A stretch of DNA of 42,999 nucleotides from Clostridiaceae bacterium (GCA_012838135.1 DUPV01000057.1:1-42999); one strand, 5' to 3'. Counted from the stretch's first letter, positions 1 through 7,815 are shown. Numbers and translations: made by a program. The notes: generated by a model not told the origin, from the letters alone.

Positions 1-464
1 AAGACTTCATTGCCGACGCGAGTCATAATTATCATATTAACTACAACGTAAGGACTGTCAGTAATTTCAACCCCGATTTTTGCAATCGGCGAACCGATCG
101 GACCCATTGAGAAAGGAATAACATACAAGGTACGCCCTTTCATACAACCGGTATAAAGATCAGTCATAGTAGCCTTCAACTGTACAGGATCTATCCAGTT
201 ATTAGTCGGGCCGGCATCTTCCTCTTTGACCGTTGCAATAAATGTACGGTCTTCAACACGTGCAACGTCGGAAGGGTCACTACGGAATAAATAACAACCG
301 GGACGTTTTTCTTGATTTAATCTGATTGCCGCTCCGCTTTCAACCATTTCATCCAAGAGCTGTTGATTTTGTTCTTCGCTGCCATCAATCCAGACGATAT
401 TATCGGGTTGACACATGGCTGCTACTTCGTCAATCCATGATTGCAATTCTTTATGTTTTATCAT
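1..464 (-). CDS. pckG: Phosphoenolpyruvate carboxykinase (GTP), N-terminal part, cut by window edge
   Basis: The reading frame starts at an ATG at 464 on the minus strand, behind a GGAAAGG ribosome binding site, and runs off the left edge, giving about 154 residues of a family usually near 600. The translated start ([20 protein letters not shown]) and later pieces such as [27 protein letters not shown] and [20 protein letters not shown] match the substrate-binding N-terminal domain of GTP-dependent PEP carboxykinase. The enzyme interconverts oxaloacetate and PEP in the cytoplasm. The catalytic and GTP-binding loops lie outside the window. It is divergent from the malic enzyme gene, so one intergenic region may control both pyruvate/PEP-C4 enzymes. 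Confidence 0.93.
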   Translation of the reverse strand, partial: MIKHKELQSWIDEVAAMCQPDNIVWIDGSEEQNQQLLDEMVESGAAIRLNQEKRPGCYLFRSDPSDVARVEDRTFIATVKEEDAGPTNNWIDPVQLKATMTDLYTGCMKGRTLYVIPFSMGPIGSPIAKIGVEITDSPYVVVNMIIMTRVGNEV

Positions 465-837
465 AAGATTTCCTTTCCTTATTAAGCTTACGCAAAAAAG
501 TTTTAATTCTGTAATATAAATTAAGTCTATAAGATCCAATTAAAAATATCGAAAATTGCCTTAGCATAATTTACCAAAAATCAATTACTATTACAAATAT
601 ATGGTAATTATTGTAAATTATTTGCACAGAATTGTGATGAAACATTAAACGTTTACAGGAATAATTGTTATTATGCTAAAAATCAAGTATGTACTTGTTA
701 AGAAAATTACAATCAATTAGAATAATACAAGTACGAAATACCGGATATACAAATATACAATGAATATACAATTGGTCAATTGGTTTTATTCCTTTAAATA
801 CAAAAATTAAATATAAACATTCAGGGAGGTATATGAA
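465..837. promoter_or_regulatory. Divergent pckG / malic enzyme intergenic region
   Basis: This AT-rich 373-bp region has no plausible gene and must carry the promoters of both divergent genes. The only motif I can point to is ATTAAACGTTTACA at 644-657. Its right half fits a catabolite-responsive (cre) element, CGnnnnCA, but its left half does not. No convincing -35/-10 pair was fixed. The malic enzyme has a good AGGGAGG ribosome binding site just before its ATG. Confidence 0.4.
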
Positions 838-2028
838 ATGGAAGCAAAAGACATGAAAAGAAAAGCAATTGAAAAGCATCTCGAATGGGGTGGCAAAATT
901 GAAGTTATCGGCAAAGCACCGGTCGGAACAAGTGAGGAATTATCGCTTGCTTATACACCGGGTGTTGCAGAACCTTGTTTAGAGATTGCTGAAGATGTAA
1001 ATAAATCATATATCTATACAAGACGCCATAATCTTTGCCTTGTTGTAACAGATGGTTCAGCTGTTTTAGGTTTGGGAGATATCGGCCCTGAAGCCGGAAT
1101 GCCGGTTATGGAAGGAAAATGTGCTTTGTTCAAAGCTTTTGGTGATGTGGATGCCTTCCCGCTTTGTATCAAATCACAAGATGTTGATGTAATTGTTGAT
1201 ACTATCTATAATATTTCCGGCAGTTTCGGCGGTGTTAATTTAGAAGATATTGCAGCACCTCGTTGTTTTGAAATTGAAACAAAACTTAAAGAAAAATGTG
1301 ATATTCCGATTTTCCATGATGATCAACATGGTACGGCGGTTGTAACATTGGCCGGCTTGATCAACGCATTGAAAGTTGTTAAAAAAGATATTTCTGATGT
1401 GAAAATAGTCATGAATGGGGCAGGTGCTGCTTCCATAGCGATTACCAAACTGTTAATTTCCGCAGGAGCCAAAGGTGAAAATGTTTTAGTGTGTGATAGC
1501 CGCGGCATTATATATGCCGGACGTCCTGAAGGAATGAATAAATATAAAGACGAATTATGTGAAATTATCAATTTAGAACATAAATCAGGTACATTGACAG
1601 ATGCTTTAGTCGGTGCGGATGTTTTTGTCGGAGTTTCAGCTCCCGGAACAGTAACTACTGAAATGGTAGCAACAATGGCTGATGATGCAATCGTATTTGC
1701 ATGTGCCAATCCGACACCTGAAATTTTCCCGGACGAAGCCAAAGCTGGTGGTGCCAGAGTTGTAGCAACCGGTCGTTCCGACTTCCCCAATCAAATCAAT
1801 AATGTGTTGGCTTTCCCGGGAATTTTCCGCGGAACTTTTGATGTTCGTGCTTCGGATATTAATCAAGAGATGAATGTTGCAGCAGCACACGCAATTGCCA
1901 ATATTGTTTCCGATGCTGATTTAAATGAAGAAAATATTATGCCGCATGCATTTGATGAAAGAGTTACACCTGCAGTTTCAGAAGCTGTTGCGGCAGCAGC
2001 ACGCAAAACCGGTGTTGCCAGAATCTGA
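838..2028 (+). CDS. NAD-dependent malic enzyme (oxaloacetate-decarboxylating)
   Basis: This 396-residue protein has the usual length of short bacterial malic enzymes. It carries the YTPGVAEPC motif near residue 39, the DGSAVLGLGDIGPEAGMPVM block with the following EGKCALFK catalytic lysine region, the FHDDQHGTA metal-binding motif, and a Rossmann loop NGAGAASIAI. The enzyme oxidatively decarboxylates malate to pyruvate in the cytoplasm. The ATG at 838 has an AGGGAGG site 8 bases upstream. The gene is divergent from pckG, consistent with a shared role in the C4/C3 node. NAD rather than NADP use is assumed from the subfamily and not proven. A decayed copy of the 3' end of this gene lies directly downstream. 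Confidence 0.95.
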   Translation: MEAKDMKRKAIEKHLEWGGKIEVIGKAPVGTSEELSLAYTPGVAEPCLEIAEDVNKSYIYTRRHNLCLVVTDGSAVLGLGDIGPEAGMPVMEGKCALFKAFGDVDAFPLCIKSQDVDVIVDTIYNISGSFGGVNLEDIAAPRCFEIETKLKEKCDIPIFHDDQHGTAVVTLAGLINALKVVKKDISDVKIVMNGAGAASIAITKLLISAGAKGENVLVCDSRGIIYAGRPEGMNKYKDELCEIINLEHKSGTLTDALVGADVFVGVSAPGTVTTEMVATMADDAIVFACANPTPEIFPDEAKAGGARVVATGRSDFPNQINNVLAFPGIFRGTFDVRASDINQEMNVAAAHAIANIVSDADLNEENIMPHAFDERVTPAVSEAVAAAARKTGVARI

Positions 2029-2039
2029 TTCAAAATACA

Positions 2040-2120
2040 GTATTTGACGAAAAGATTGCACCTGCAATTTTGGATGCTGTTTGTTGCACCGGCAACACGA
2101 AACTCGCTTTTCTGCGTTGA
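2040..2120 (+). pseudogene. Decayed second copy of malic enzyme 3' end
   Basis: In the frame starting at 2040 the DNA reads VFDEKIAPAILDAV before diverging to CCTGNTKLAFLR and a TGA at 2118-2120. The end of the intact gene reads AFDERVTPAVSEAVAAAARK. The shared F-D-E-[KR]-[IV]-x-P-A-[IV] pattern at the same distance from a stop shows an independent, diverged copy of the malic enzyme C-terminus. It is out of frame with the intact gene, has no start of its own, and is followed by a terminator. The likely origin is loss of a tandem paralogue by deletion, leaving its tail and terminator. This is inferred from a short match. Confidence 0.72.
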
Positions 2121-2122
2121 AT

Positions 2123-2185
2123 TTGCACACTTTTTAAGGTTATCCGATCATCTGGCGGCATAACCTTAAATATGTGCAATTTTTT
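2123..2185 (+). terminator. Rho-independent terminator after malic enzyme
   Basis: A long hairpin pairs TTGCACA (2123-2129) with TGTGCAA (2173-2179) and, inside it, TAAGGTTAT with ATAACCTTA. It is followed by six T residues at 2180-2185. It probably ends the malic enzyme transcript and may have belonged to the lost second copy. Confidence 0.8.
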
Positions 2186-2271
2186 AATGTAATAGTGTAC
2201 AATTTCTTTAGCAAGCTTAACTTGCAATTCAAGCTGGTTATCAGAGAGAAAGATAATATTAGGAAAACAAA

Positions 2272-3066
2272 ATGATTTATAATTTAATAAATGGTGCAGC
2301 TGTTCTGTTTGGAGGATTGCTGGGTATGTTAATCGGTAAATTTTTACCAAAAAAAATAAGTGATACCCTGATGAGGGCAGTTGCACTAGGCGTAATGTAT
2401 ATCGGAATTTCAACCATGCTGACTGATGCGAATTCTTTAATAGTTTTGCTTTGTTTAGCGTTTGGTGCAGTTATTGGTGAGTTGCTTCGAATAGAAGATA
2501 GTGTCAATAAACTTGGTGAATATATCGAAAATCGAGTTCGAAATAATGAGCAAGAAAAATTGAAAACAGCAAGGATAGAAAAAGAAAAAACAGAAGCTTC
2601 TTCAGAAGTGTTATCAGATGTTCCTTTAGTCAACAATTCTATAAAATCAACGCCAAAAGCAAAACCTGATATAGCAACCGGTTTTGTTTCATCAGTGATT
2701 CTATTTTGTTCGGGAAGTATGGCGATTGTCGGTTCGATCCAGGCGGGACTGCTCAATGACGGTACGACTTTGTTGGCGAAATCGGTTCTGGACGGTGTTA
2801 TCGGTATGATTTATGCTACAACTATGGGTTTTGGTGTATTGTTATCAGCCATTCCTTTGATTATCTATCAAGGGTTATTTGTATTATTAGCATCAAGTAT
2901 CAGCAGTTTATTGAATAATGAAGCCATAACAATTCTCTCTTCTGTCGGTGGTATAATTATTTTAGGTATCGGAATAAATTTAATGTTTGATACTAAAATT
3001 CGCATCGGCAGTTTCATACCGGCAATTTTTATTCCGATTATTCTATCTGCGTTGAAAATAGTTTAG
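2272..3066 (+). CDS. DUF554 family membrane protein
   Basis: This 264-residue protein starts with a hydrophobic glycine-rich segment (GAAVLFGGLLGMLIGKFLP) and has the LALGVMYIGISTM-type and AFGAVIGELLRIE segments typical of the DUF554 (YqgA/YdfK) family. A polar region at roughly 85-135 (Glu/Lys/Ser-rich) splits the N-terminal membrane segments from a C-terminal half with GFVSSVILFCSGSMAIVGSI and four further hydrophobic stretches. The family is a predicted inner-membrane transporter of unknown substrate. The long charged insert is unusual for the family as I recall it. The ATG at 2272 has only a weak AGGA-like site. The gene stands alone between a terminator and the amylase gene. Confidence 0.88.
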   Translation: MIYNLINGAAVLFGGLLGMLIGKFLPKKISDTLMRAVALGVMYIGISTMLTDANSLIVLLCLAFGAVIGELLRIEDSVNKLGEYIENRVRNNEQEKLKTARIEKEKTEASSEVLSDVPLVNNSIKSTPKAKPDIATGFVSSVILFCSGSMAIVGSIQAGLLNDGTTLLAKSVLDGVIGMIYATTMGFGVLLSAIPLIIYQGLFVLLASSISSLLNNEAITILSSVGGIIILGIGINLMFDTKIRIGSFIPAIFIPIILSALKIV

Positions 3067-3076
3067 CGGAGAATTG

Positions 3077-3105
3077 TTGACAGAAGCATAAAAACTTAAT
3101 ACTGG
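3077..3105 (+). promoter_or_regulatory. Possible promoter before amylase gene
   Basis: A perfect -35 box TTGACA lies at 3077-3082, followed after 17 bases by TACTGG, a poor -10 box. The position 40 bases before the amylase start is suitable, but the weak -10 makes this tentative. Confidence 0.3.
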
Positions 3106-3146
3106 AAATTTTGTACAGAAATTGTGTAGATGGTAGAGGCATGTAC

Positions 3147-4622
3147 ATGAAAAACGGATTAGCTATACAGTATTTTGAGTGGTATTTGCCGAATGATGGC
3201 AAGCTTTGGCAGCGTATACGTGAAGATATACCGAATCTTAAAGAGATGGGTGTTACCGCGATATGGATTCCGCCTTGCTATAAAGGTCAGAGCTCGAATG
3301 ATGTAGGTTATGGTGCTTACGATCTGTACGACTTAGGTGAATTTTATCAAAAAGGTACAGTGCGGACTAAATACGGAACTTTGGAGGAATTACAAGAAAC
3401 AATTACTGCTCTACAGGAGAACGGCATTCAAGTTTATGCTGATACCGTGTTGAATCATAAAGCAGGTGCTGATCAAACGGAGCTATTCAGGATAGTAGAA
3501 GTAGATCCGGAAGAACGCGAAACAGAAATTTCTGAACCATATGATATTGAAGGTTGGACGAAGTTTGTCTTTCCGGGACGGGCCGGAGAATATTCTCAAT
3601 TTGAGTGGTATCATCAACATTTTACAGCGGTTGATTTTGATCAAAGAACCGGAAATAAGGGTATTTTTAAAATTCTCGGTGAAATCGAGGGGGAATTAAA
3701 AGATTTTTCAGAAAATGTTAATGGCGAAGAAAAAGGTAATTACGATTATTTGATGCATGCCGATGTGGATTATAATAATCCAGATGTGATTGAAGAAATC
3801 AAACGTTGGGGTTCTTGGTTTGTTAAAAAATTGAATTTGGACGGTTTGCGTTTAGATGCTTTGAAACATATTGATTTAGAGTTTATTAATGATTGGACCA
3901 ATCATGTCAGGCAAGAAAGCGGTCGTGAGTTATATGTAGTCGGTGAATATTGGAACGGTGACTATGATGTTTTGCGTGAAGTTTTGGACAAAGTAGGAGA
4001 GAGATTGGCATTGTTTGACGTACCTTTGCATTTTCGTTTTTTTGATGCTGCAAAGCAGGGACAGAAATATGATTTGAGCAGAATTTTTGACAAAACTTTG
4101 GTTAATGATGACCCGGATCATGTGATGACTTTTGTCGATAATCATGATTCTCAATTAGGACAATCCCTGGAATCTTGGGTTGATGATTGGTTTAAACCTT
4201 TAGCTTATGCATTGATTCTATTGCGCAAAAACGGATACCCTTGTCTGTTTTACGGTGATTATTACGGCTGTGGCGGTGAAAATCCGGTGGAAAGCAAACG
4301 AGCAATGCTTGATCCTTTACTGCAAGCAAGAAAAAATTATGCTTATGGTGAGCAAATTGACTATTTCGATCACCCGAACTGTATTGCTTTTCAAAGAATG
4401 GGTGACCCGGAAATTCCTGATTCGGGCCTATTATGTATTATAAGTAACGGCGAAGCAGGCTATAAAGATGTAACCTTTAATCAAGAGTTTGCCGGCAGAG
4501 TTTTTTATGACATTACCGGCAACAGGGAAGAAATGATTACTTTGGATGAGCAAGGACAAGGTCGTTTCTTCTGTGACGGAAGTTCAGTTTCTGTTTGGGT
4601 ACCGCAACCGCAAAAACAATAA
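3147..4622 (+). CDS. Cytoplasmic alpha-amylase, GH13
   Basis: This 491-residue enzyme lacks a signal peptide and begins MKNGLAIQYFEWYLPNDG, the classic start of liquefying bacterial alpha-amylases once the export signal is removed. The four GH13 regions are present: DTVLNHK (D99), GLRLDALKH with nucleophile D237, VVGEYW with acid/base E267, and FVDNHDSQ with D334. Spacing matches the Bacillus enzymes (231/261/328) offset by six. It hydrolyses internal alpha-1,4 links of glycogen or maltodextrins inside the cell. I chose the ATG at 3147 because an AGAGG site sits 7 bases upstream. An in-frame ATG at 3141 and a TTG at 3111 are less well placed. It is followed after 25 bases by a small redox protein in a likely operon. 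Confidence 0.94.
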   Translation: MKNGLAIQYFEWYLPNDGKLWQRIREDIPNLKEMGVTAIWIPPCYKGQSSNDVGYGAYDLYDLGEFYQKGTVRTKYGTLEELQETITALQENGIQVYADTVLNHKAGADQTELFRIVEVDPEERETEISEPYDIEGWTKFVFPGRAGEYSQFEWYHQHFTAVDFDQRTGNKGIFKILGEIEGELKDFSENVNGEEKGNYDYLMHADVDYNNPDVIEEIKRWGSWFVKKLNLDGLRLDALKHIDLEFINDWTNHVRQESGRELYVVGEYWNGDYDVLREVLDKVGERLALFDVPLHFRFFDAAKQGQKYDLSRIFDKTLVNDDPDHVMTFVDNHDSQLGQSLESWVDDWFKPLAYALILLRKNGYPCLFYGDYYGCGGENPVESKRAMLDPLLQARKNYAYGEQIDYFDHPNCIAFQRMGDPEIPDSGLLCIISNGEAGYKDVTFNQEFAGRVFYDITGNREEMITLDEQGQGRFFCDGSSVSVWVPQPQKQ

Positions 4623-4647
4623 CCGACTCGGAAGGAGAATTAATAAA

Positions 4648-4905
4648 ATGAAAAAGATCAAATTATTTATGTTTGATTCATGTCCGTATTGCCAATTGGC
4701 CTTAAAGCATTTGACAGAATTACAAAGTCAAGACAAGTACAGAGATCTTGAAATTGAAATGATTAACGAACGCAAACAACCGAAAATTGCTGATCAATAT
4801 GACTATTATTATGTTCCGACATTTTATGTAGAAGAAGAAAAAATCCATGAAGGTCATGCCGCAAAGGAAGATGTTCAACGTGTTCTGGATTTAGCATTGA
4901 GATAA
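4648..4905 (+). CDS. Glutaredoxin-like thioredoxin-fold protein
   Basis: This 85-residue protein has a CPYC active site at residues 12-15 after a beta strand (KIKLFMFDS), a cis-proline region YYYVPTFYV, and the ending HEGHAAKEDVQRVLDLAL typical of small glutaredoxin/NrdH-like thioredoxin folds. It is likely a cytoplasmic disulfide reductant or thiol transfer protein with an unknown partner. The start ATG at 4648 has an AAGGAG site 11 bases upstream. It follows the amylase by 25 bases and is probably co-transcribed with it, although no functional link is obvious. Confidence 0.85.
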   Translation: MKKIKLFMFDSCPYCQLALKHLTELQSQDKYRDLEIEMINERKQPKIADQYDYYYVPTFYVEEEKIHEGHAAKEDVQRVLDLALR

Positions 4906-5281
4906 AATAATTGGTTGCCAAATTCAATCAAACATATATTTTGAAATTCAATCGAATATATTCTAGAGATATCATAGCCATAATAATATGATTACTGCAA
5001 TCAGCAGTGAAGGTCTGACAGATGTTGAACGTGGCGAAAGTATGGAAACTTTTTGCGTAATTTCAGTTGCACCAATTGCTGAATGGTTTAGTCAAATTTT
5101 TAGATGATTTAATTAGTAATTATTTAGCTATCCCCAATAATATAACAAAATAAACGACATTACCTTTGGATATTTGTGAATCCCAAAATCCTGACAGGGA
5201 TGGAGAGAGGGTTTATCATGTTGAAAGAGTCTGTAAATTTGTAATTAGAAGAAAATTTCTCACAAAATAGCTAGAAAAAAC
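4906..5281. other. Gene-free stretch with small coding remnants
   Basis: No intact gene is seen here. A 10-bp direct repeat (AAATTCAATC at 4920-4929 and 4944-4953) lies at the left. The frame at 4988-5107 reads a 39-residue peptide ending VAPIAEWFSQIFR, without a ribosome binding site, which looks like the tail of a lost gene that I do not recognise. At 5218 an ATG with a strong GAGAGAGG site opens an 8-codon frame (MLKESVNL) that stops at 5244, resembling a decapitated gene start. The stretch therefore looks like a deletion scar. Confidence 0.4.
4988..5107 (+). pseudogene. Unrecognised C-terminal gene remnant
   Basis: The 39-codon frame starts with MITAISSEGLTDVERGE and ends with IAEWFSQIFR and a TGA. 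It has protein-like composition, but no ribosome binding site and no upstream open frame beyond a TAG at 4964. I do not recognise the family. It could be a chance ORF. Confidence 0.25.
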
Positions 5282-5647
5282 TTAAATGATGTTATTAGTA
5301 TCATTTAATATTTCCATTTGTTTTTTATAGGCATCGGAATAATTAAGACTCCACACGATTAATGATTTGAAAACAGGAAGTAGAGAGCAACCTATCTTAG
5401 TTAATGAATACTCTACTCGTGGTACAGCTTCATCATAAGATATTCTATATACTATACCCAATTTCTCTAGTTCGCGCAGATTTTCCGATAATACTTTATT
5501 GGAAATATTGTCTATTTCGTATAATAATTCACCAAATCTTCGCTTACCGTTAAATAAATGAGTAATAATTAGAAATTTCCATTTGTCACCTGAAATTCTA
5601 CGTATTATATCAAAGCTAGAAATCATATCTTGACCAATGTCTATCAT
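5282..5647 (-). CDS. HxlR-family winged-helix transcriptional regulator
   Basis: This 121-residue protein is a typical HxlR-family DNA-binding protein: ISGDKWKFLIITHL, RFGELLYEI, ISNKVLSENLRELEKLGIVYR and the wing plus tail VPRVEYSLTKIGCSLLPVFKSLIVWSL. Family members bind as dimers to near-palindromic operators and often sense electrophiles through an N-terminal cysteine. Here the equivalent position (MISSFDIIRRISG) has no cysteine, so a redox trigger is doubtful. The gene is divergent from the PTS operon at 5906, and a palindrome between them is a good operator candidate. The ATG at 5647 has a weak GGTG site. The in-frame ATG giving MISSFDII is a possible alternative start. Confidence 0.9.
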   Translation of the reverse strand: MIDIGQDMISSFDIIRRISGDKWKFLIITHLFNGKRRFGELLYEIDNISNKVLSENLRELEKLGIVYRISYDEAVPRVEYSLTKIGCSLLPVFKSLIVWSLNYSDAYKKQMEILNDTNNII

Positions 5648-5786
5648 ATACTACACCTATCATCATACTATCAAGAGAATAATAGAAATTTAAATGCTGT
5701 TGCAATAGTTTTACCTTATTAATAAATATTAACATAAACAACATACAATTCAAACTACATTAAAAATGTCAAGTAATGCACTGAAT

Positions 5787-5810
5787 AGTGGTTACGTTAA
5801 AGTAACTACT
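5787..5810. promoter_or_regulatory. Palindromic operator, probably for the HxlR regulator
   Basis: AGTGGTTAC and GTAACTACT form an inverted repeat around GTTAAA, with ten of twelve base pairs symmetric. The GTTAC-TTAA-GTAAC architecture resembles the sites I recall for HxlR-type regulators. It lies between the divergent regulator and PTS genes and touches the -35 region of the proposed PTS promoter, so binding could block or guide RNA polymerase. Confidence 0.65.
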
Positions 5811-5838
5811 GTACAAAATAATTTGCAAATGTTATATT
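5810..5838 (+). promoter_or_regulatory. Extended -10 promoter for PTS operon
   Basis: TGTTATATT at 5830-5838 is an extended -10 element (TGn followed by TATATT). Seventeen bases upstream of TATATT lies TGTACA at 5810-5815, a fair -35 box. The palindromic operator ends at this -35 box. Transcription would start near 5845, about 60 bases before the first PTS gene. Confidence 0.45.
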
Positions 5839-5905
5839 ATTTTTGTGCAAAACGCTCAAATGTGAAATATCGATCAATAAATTGCCAGCGTAGAGGATAA
5901 AATAT

Positions 5906-6319
5906 ATGATTCCAATTTTATTAATTTCTCATGGTTCGTTTGCAGCATCAATGATAGAAAGTGCAGAAATGATTTTAGGAAAAAAATCAGATTTATATCT
6001 GTGTTCTATTTCTCAAGATGAAAGTCCAAGTGAGTTCGCAAAAAAAATTATACCTTTGATTGAAAGGCTGTCTGATAAAAATGATTTAATTGTTTTAAGT
6101 GATTTTCCGTTAAGCACACCATTTAATCAACTGGTTTCATTAAGTAGAAAACATCGTTTTTTTCATTTAACGGGTATAAATATGCCACTGTTACTGTACC
6201 TGCTAAATAATAGAGAAGAATACGTAGATTGTGAATTGCTGTGTCAAAAAGCTTTAGCAGCGGGATCTGAGCAAATGTTTGATGTGTGTGAATTTATAAA
6301 AGAATTTGTCCAAGACTAG
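5906..6319 (+). CDS. PTS mannose-family EIIA component (first copy)
   Basis: This 137-residue protein has the fold signature of mannose/fructose/sorbose-family IIA. The strand IPILLISHG contains the phosphorylatable histidine (H9), then SFAASMIESAEMILG, then the LIVLSDFPLSTPFNQLVSLS block corresponding to the usual DLxxGSPxN region, and FFHLTGINMPLLLYLL. It would accept phosphate from HPr in the cytoplasm and pass it to EIIB. It is the first gene of the PTS operon, and its stop lies 13 bases before the EIIB start. It is only distantly like the second EIIA at 6912, so the pair is not a recent duplication. Confidence 0.92.
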   Translation: MIPILLISHGSFAASMIESAEMILGKKSDLYLCSISQDESPSEFAKKIIPLIERLSDKNDLIVLSDFPLSTPFNQLVSLSRKHRFFHLTGINMPLLLYLLNNREEYVDCELLCQKALAAGSEQMFDVCEFIKEFVQD

Positions 6320-6332
6320 TATCGAGGTAAGC

Positions 6333-6809
6333 ATGATAAATATTGTATTAGCTAGAGTTGATGATAGATTGATTCACGGACAAATTGTTAATGAGTGGAT
6401 TGCTTCGGTAAATCCAACCCACTTGGTGGTTATAGACAATGAGTTGGTTAATGATAAATTCATGTCCAACGTATATAAGGCTCTTCTTCCTATATGGCTT
6501 GAATCTTGCATTCTACCGGAGAATAAAGCAGTAGAATATTTGAAAAATCTGGATGATAAGGGTGTAAGAATTTTTATAATTGCAAGAACTTCAAGAGTGT
6601 TTGAAAAATTAGTTGCTGCAGGAATAGCAATTAAAGAAATTACTTTTGCTGACAAAATGTATTTTAACAACAAAATTGAGATACCGGAAATAGATAAAAA
6701 AAGCATGAAAAACTTGTTAAACTTTGGTGTAGTCTTAGTTGCGATTCATCATCCTGACGATGAATCGCAAATCATAAAAGAAAAAATCGAAGATTATGAT
6801 CAGGGATAA
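6333..6809 (+). CDS. PTS mannose-family EIIB component (first copy)
   Basis: This 158-residue protein begins INIVLARVDDRLIHGQIVNEW, the hallmark start of mannose-family IIB proteins, with the phospho-accepting histidine in the RLIHGQ loop. It transfers phosphate from EIIA to the incoming sugar. The ATG at 6333 is preferred because a CGAGGTAA site lies just upstream. A longer in-frame start at 6306 would overlap the EIIA gene. The region normally reading VGGMxxxxG is altered here to ITFADKMYFNN, and the C-terminal QMVPxD motif is replaced by IHHPDD. This copy has therefore drifted more than the second one and may differ in substrate or partner contacts. Confidence 0.92.
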   Translation: MINIVLARVDDRLIHGQIVNEWIASVNPTHLVVIDNELVNDKFMSNVYKALLPIWLESCILPENKAVEYLKNLDDKGVRIFIIARTSRVFEKLVAAGIAIKEITFADKMYFNNKIEIPEIDKKSMKNLLNFGVVLVAIHHPDDESQIIKEKIEDYDQG

Positions 6810-6846
6810 ACACTTTATTTGAGTAATAGGTATATCAAGATATAAG

Positions 6847-6884
6847 AAAAAATCAACTTTTATTTAATTAGTTTTTGATTTTTT
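6847..6884 (+). terminator. AT-rich hairpin between the two IIA/IIB pairs
   Basis: AAAAAATCAA at 6847-6856 pairs with TTGATTTTTT at 6875-6884 in a stem made almost entirely of A-T pairs, ending in a T run. It could be a weak attenuating terminator or an mRNA processing/stability element that sets different expression of the first and second IIA/IIB pairs. Confidence 0.4.
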
Positions 6885-6911
6885 AAATTCTTTAATAAGA
6901 GGATGTCATGT

Positions 6912-7313
6912 ATGTATAAAATAATCTTATTTACACATGGAAAACTTGGAGATGGTTTATTAGATACAGCAGAAATGGTCAGTGGAACTATAAAAGATGT
7001 TGATCATATTAGATTATTACCCGGAGACGATCCCGATGATAAATTTGAATTTGTCAAAAAAACACTGGACCGTTATTCGAAAGAACAAACACCGGTCTTG
7101 GTTTTTACGGATATTTTTTTCGGGACTCCTTTCAATCTAATGTTAAAACTTAGTCAAGATTATGAATTTGCACATATTACAGGTGTAAATCTTCCGATGT
7201 TGATTGAAGCACTAAGTTATCGTAATGAAGCAAATTCAGTATTAACTGACTTAATCTCATATTTTATAGAAATTGGAAAAAACGGCATTGTTGATTGTAA
7301 TAAAATAGCATAA
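6912..7313 (+). CDS. PTS mannose-family EIIA component (second copy)
   Basis: This 133-residue protein starts MYKIILFTHGKLGDGLLDTA, with the conserved histidine in the FTHG strand-end, and continues with VLVFTDIFFGTPFNLMLKLS and FAHITGVNLPMLIEAL, close to the family consensus. It is the phosphate carrier from HPr to EIIB. The ATG at 6912 is chosen because an AGAGG site lies 9 bases upstream. The in-frame ATG at 6903 directly abuts that site and would be poorly used. It follows the AT-rich hairpin and precedes the second EIIB by 25 bases. Confidence 0.93.
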   Translation: MYKIILFTHGKLGDGLLDTAEMVSGTIKDVDHIRLLPGDDPDDKFEFVKKTLDRYSKEQTPVLVFTDIFFGTPFNLMLKLSQDYEFAHITGVNLPMLIEALSYRNEANSVLTDLISYFIEIGKNGIVDCNKIA

Positions 7314-7338
7314 TTTATTACCGGAATCGGAGGAGAGT

Positions 7339-7815
7339 ATGAGAAATATTTTAGTTGCACGAGTAGATGACAGATTAATTCATGGTCAAGTGATGACTGC
7401 TTGGGTTAAAAGTTATCCAATCAATCATATTTTGATAATAGACGATGAATTGGAAAAAAACAAACTTCTTGTAAATGTTTATAAAGCTGCAGTTCCTACA
7501 AGTATTAAATTGAGTGTAAGTAATATAAACGATGGAATCAGTTTTCTTAAGGGGGATTCACCAATTGGAGAAAATTTGCTGATTCTAGCAAAAGTTCCGG
7601 AAGTATTTTTATTGCTCTTGGAAAATGATATTTACTTTGAAAAATTAGTGGTAGGTGGTATGGGGGCAAAAGCAGGGAGAAAAAAATTAATACGAAATCT
7701 TTCTGCAAGTCTTGATGAAATTGAATGTCTCAAAAAAATCGAAAAGAAAAATGTGAAAACAATTTATCAAATGGTTCCTGCTGATAAAGAAATAAGATTA
7801 GCAGATTATTTTTGA
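7339..7815 (+). CDS. PTS mannose-family EIIB component (second copy)
   Basis: This 158-residue protein opens RNILVARVDDRLIHGQVMTAW, with the phospho-accepting histidine in RLIHGQ. It keeps the LVVGGMGAKAGRKKLI region and the YQMVPADKEIRL ending of canonical IIB proteins, so it is the more orthodox of the two IIB copies here. A GGAGGAG site precedes the ATG. It likely works with the fused EIIC-EIID protein encoded further downstream. The substrate cannot be read from the sequence. Confidence 0.94.
   Translation: MRNILVARVDDRLIHGQVMTAWVKSYPINHILIIDDELEKNKLLVNVYKAAVPTSIKLSVSNINDGISFLKGDSPIGENLLILAKVPEVFLLLLENDIYFEKLVVGGMGAKAGRKKLIRNLSASLDEIECLKKIEKKNVKTIYQMVPADKEIRLADYF

Noticed and set aside
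1323-1890. Long minus-strand open frames opposite the malic enzyme gene
   Set aside because: They mirror the codon pattern of the plus-strand gene, have no ribosome binding sites, and encode no recognisable protein.
5847-5860. Possible cre site (GCAAAACGCTCAAA) upstream of the PTS operon
   Set aside because: It matches the central AAnCG core but misses the TG start and the CA end of the consensus, so I do not list it as a feature.
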